A DNA stretch of 6,301 bases from Pseudomonadota bacterium (GTDB lineage Bacteria > BMS3Abin14): contig QIFJ01000049.1 in assembly GCA_003229755.1 (NCBI GenBank), positions 1-6,301 of the forward strand. The letters are read 5' to 3'. The notes under the pieces were generated by a model, which saw nothing but the letters and a program-made list of their open reading frames with translations, ran no database searches and was not told where the DNA came from. Shown here piece by piece: positions 5,079-6,301 of this stretch; the stretch's first letter is position 1, and each line of letters opens with the position of its first letter. The position numbers and the translations under genes were made by a program.

Positions 5079-6301
5079 ATGAGACTGAAGAGAGCAACCG
5101 CAATGCTCCTCGCCGCGGGGTTATTATTTGCCGGCAGCTTGAGCGTCCAGGCTGCATGGGAGAGCAAAAAGAAACATACATTCGATTACGTTCCAGGTGA
5201 GGTCCTTGTGAAGTTCAGACCCGATGCCCGCCAGTGGGAGCCCGCCAGTGGGAGAGAGACAGGGCGCTTATCGGAGCCAGGGCAAGCAGGCTGGGAGTTG
5301 CCAGAAACCTCAAGATCTACCGCCTGAAAATTGGGTTGGATGAGCCGGTTATGAGGATAGTTGCGGAATTACGACAAGATCCCTCGGTTCTTTTCGCCGA
5401 ACCCAACTGGAGGGTAAAATGGCTTGGCAGGGTGACTCCAAACGATACTCTCTTTGCCAGTGGTGATCAGTGGTTTCTGGATACTGCAAACATCCTTGGC
5501 TATATAGGGACAACATCAAACACGTTCTCTATAGATGTTGATATTGATGCTCCCGAAGCGTGGGGATTCATGAATTCCCTGACGTCGATCTACGACTCTT
5601 CTGCGCTAGCTTCGGTTGGTGTCTTGGACTCTGGTTTGGGGGATGCCGGCTTTTTCAGCAACTTTGCCGGATATATCCCCAGCCATGCCGATATCCCGAA
5701 CTCGAATTTATTCGCCAACACGGCAGAGCCCCTTCCCGCGAACAACGCCGACGACGACCTTAACAATCTGAAAGATGATAGAAACGGCTGGGACTGGATC
5801 GGTAACGATAACGCTCCGGCCGATACTGCCAGCAACAACCACGGCACTTTCATTTCCGGTATCGTGGGCGCCGAGTGGAACAATAATGAAGGTGTGGCAG
5901 GGGTTGGCCAGAACCGTTTAACGATATTGCCTCTGAGAACATCAAGCGTAGGTGATATCGTCGAAGGCATAGACTATGCTATATCAATGGTGACAGCCGG
6001 TAGAAAAGTGCCTGTGCTTAACGATGGTTTGTTCCGGACAATGCATCTCTGATAAGTGCCATTACGGATGCTGGTGCCGCCGGCATTATTCTGGTTGCCG
6101 CCGCGGGAAACGATGGCACAAACAATGACAACACTACTGTATTTTATCCGGCAAAATACTCGGAAACCATGACCAATGTTCTTGCTGTAGCGGCTTCTGA
6201 CAGCGAAGGGCAGCTGGCAACCTTTTCGAACTTCGGTCAGAGCTCGGTTCAGATAGCTGCCCCTGGGCAAACTATAGCCTCGACATTCAAGTCTTCGCCG
6301 G
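5079..6301 (+). pseudogene. Subtilisin-like serine protease (S8), frame broken twice, 3' end outside window
   Basis: The gene starts at ATG 5079, directly after the previous stop codon, with GGAG at 5069-5072 as ribosome site. It encodes a signal peptide (residues 1 to about 25, ending 'SVQA'), then an I9-like propeptide ('YVPGEVLVKF' to 'LFAEPNW'). A subtilase domain follows, entered through 'NDTLFASGDQWFLDTANI' and 'DIDAPEAWGF'. Catalytic Asp is in 'VGVLDSG' (codon 5627-5629), His in 'NNHGTFISG' (5840-5842), and the oxyanion Asn in 'AAAGNDG' (6109-6111). 'IAAPGQTIAST' near the end normally comes shortly before the G-T-S-M-A catalytic Ser, which lies beyond the window. A 14-bp tandem duplication at 5227-5254 shifts the frame after residue 54, giving an 82-residue product ending at 5327. 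A second shift near 6020-6034 ends the next frame at 6052, with the rest continuing one frame away. The sequence outside the breaks is well conserved, so inactivation is recent, reversible or a sequence error. Confidence 0.9.
5227..5254 (+). repeat. Perfect 14-bp tandem duplication that shifts the subtilase frame
   Basis: CCCGCCAGTGGGAG occurs twice with no gap, at 5227-5240 and 5241-5254. Fourteen is not a multiple of three. Read without one copy, the protein is 'DARQWERDRALIGAR', joining the signal-peptide frame to the protease frame with no residue lost. Confidence 0.95.

Noticed and set aside
5227..5330. Programmed ribosomal frameshift in the subtilase
   Set aside because: No slippery heptamer or downstream stem is apparent at the junction, and the duplication alone explains the shift.
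5234..6052. Independent protease gene starting at GTG 5234
   Set aside because: The start falls inside the 14-bp duplication and would give half a propeptide with no signal peptide. It is better read as the shifted continuation of the gene starting at 5079.

Overview
This window looks like bacterial chromosome, most likely from a member of the Desulfobacterota (former Deltaproteobacteria) or a close relative. The main reason is the gspK-gspL-gspM-gspN gene order with a GspN of the AsmA-like type found in those lineages. Base composition looks moderate (near 50% GC, judged by eye) and the intergenic DNA is rich in small hairpins and repeats. The lineage is an inference; no rRNA or other marker gene is present.

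Layout. (1) 1-3535, plus strand: the end of a type II secretion system (T2SS) operon. It holds the 3' part of gspK, then gspL, gspM and gspN, tightly packed (gspM and gspN overlap by 4 bases at GTGA). These build the minor pseudopilin tip (GspK) and the inner-membrane platform (GspL, GspM), with GspN as an accessory envelope protein. (2) 3536-3863: a gene-free convergent intergenic region filled with short repeats and hairpins. (3) 3864-4532, minus strand: an exported protein of unknown function with a very strong Shine-Dalgarno site and an operator-like inverted repeat in its leader. (4) 4533-4730: a divergent promoter region. (5) 4731 to the window end, plus strand: a two-gene protease unit. 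The first gene encodes a secreted protein that is only a subtilase-type propeptide (I9-like). The second begins at the very next base and encodes a subtilisin-like serine protease (S8) with its own propeptide. The protease frame is broken twice, and the gene runs off the window before the catalytic Ser.

The strongest observation is that the first break is a perfect 14-bp tandem duplication (5227-5240 / 5241-5254). Leaving one copy out restores an uninterrupted propeptide-to-protease reading frame exactly. It may be a recent slipped-strand mutation, a reversible on/off switch or a sequencing/assembly error. The second break (about 6020-6034) lies at the position of the conserved N-x-S-x-G stretch and has no such simple explanation.

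Together the window pairs a secretion machine with a probable secreted protease locus. Whether the T2SS exports the protease or the neighbouring exported proteins is inference from proximity only.
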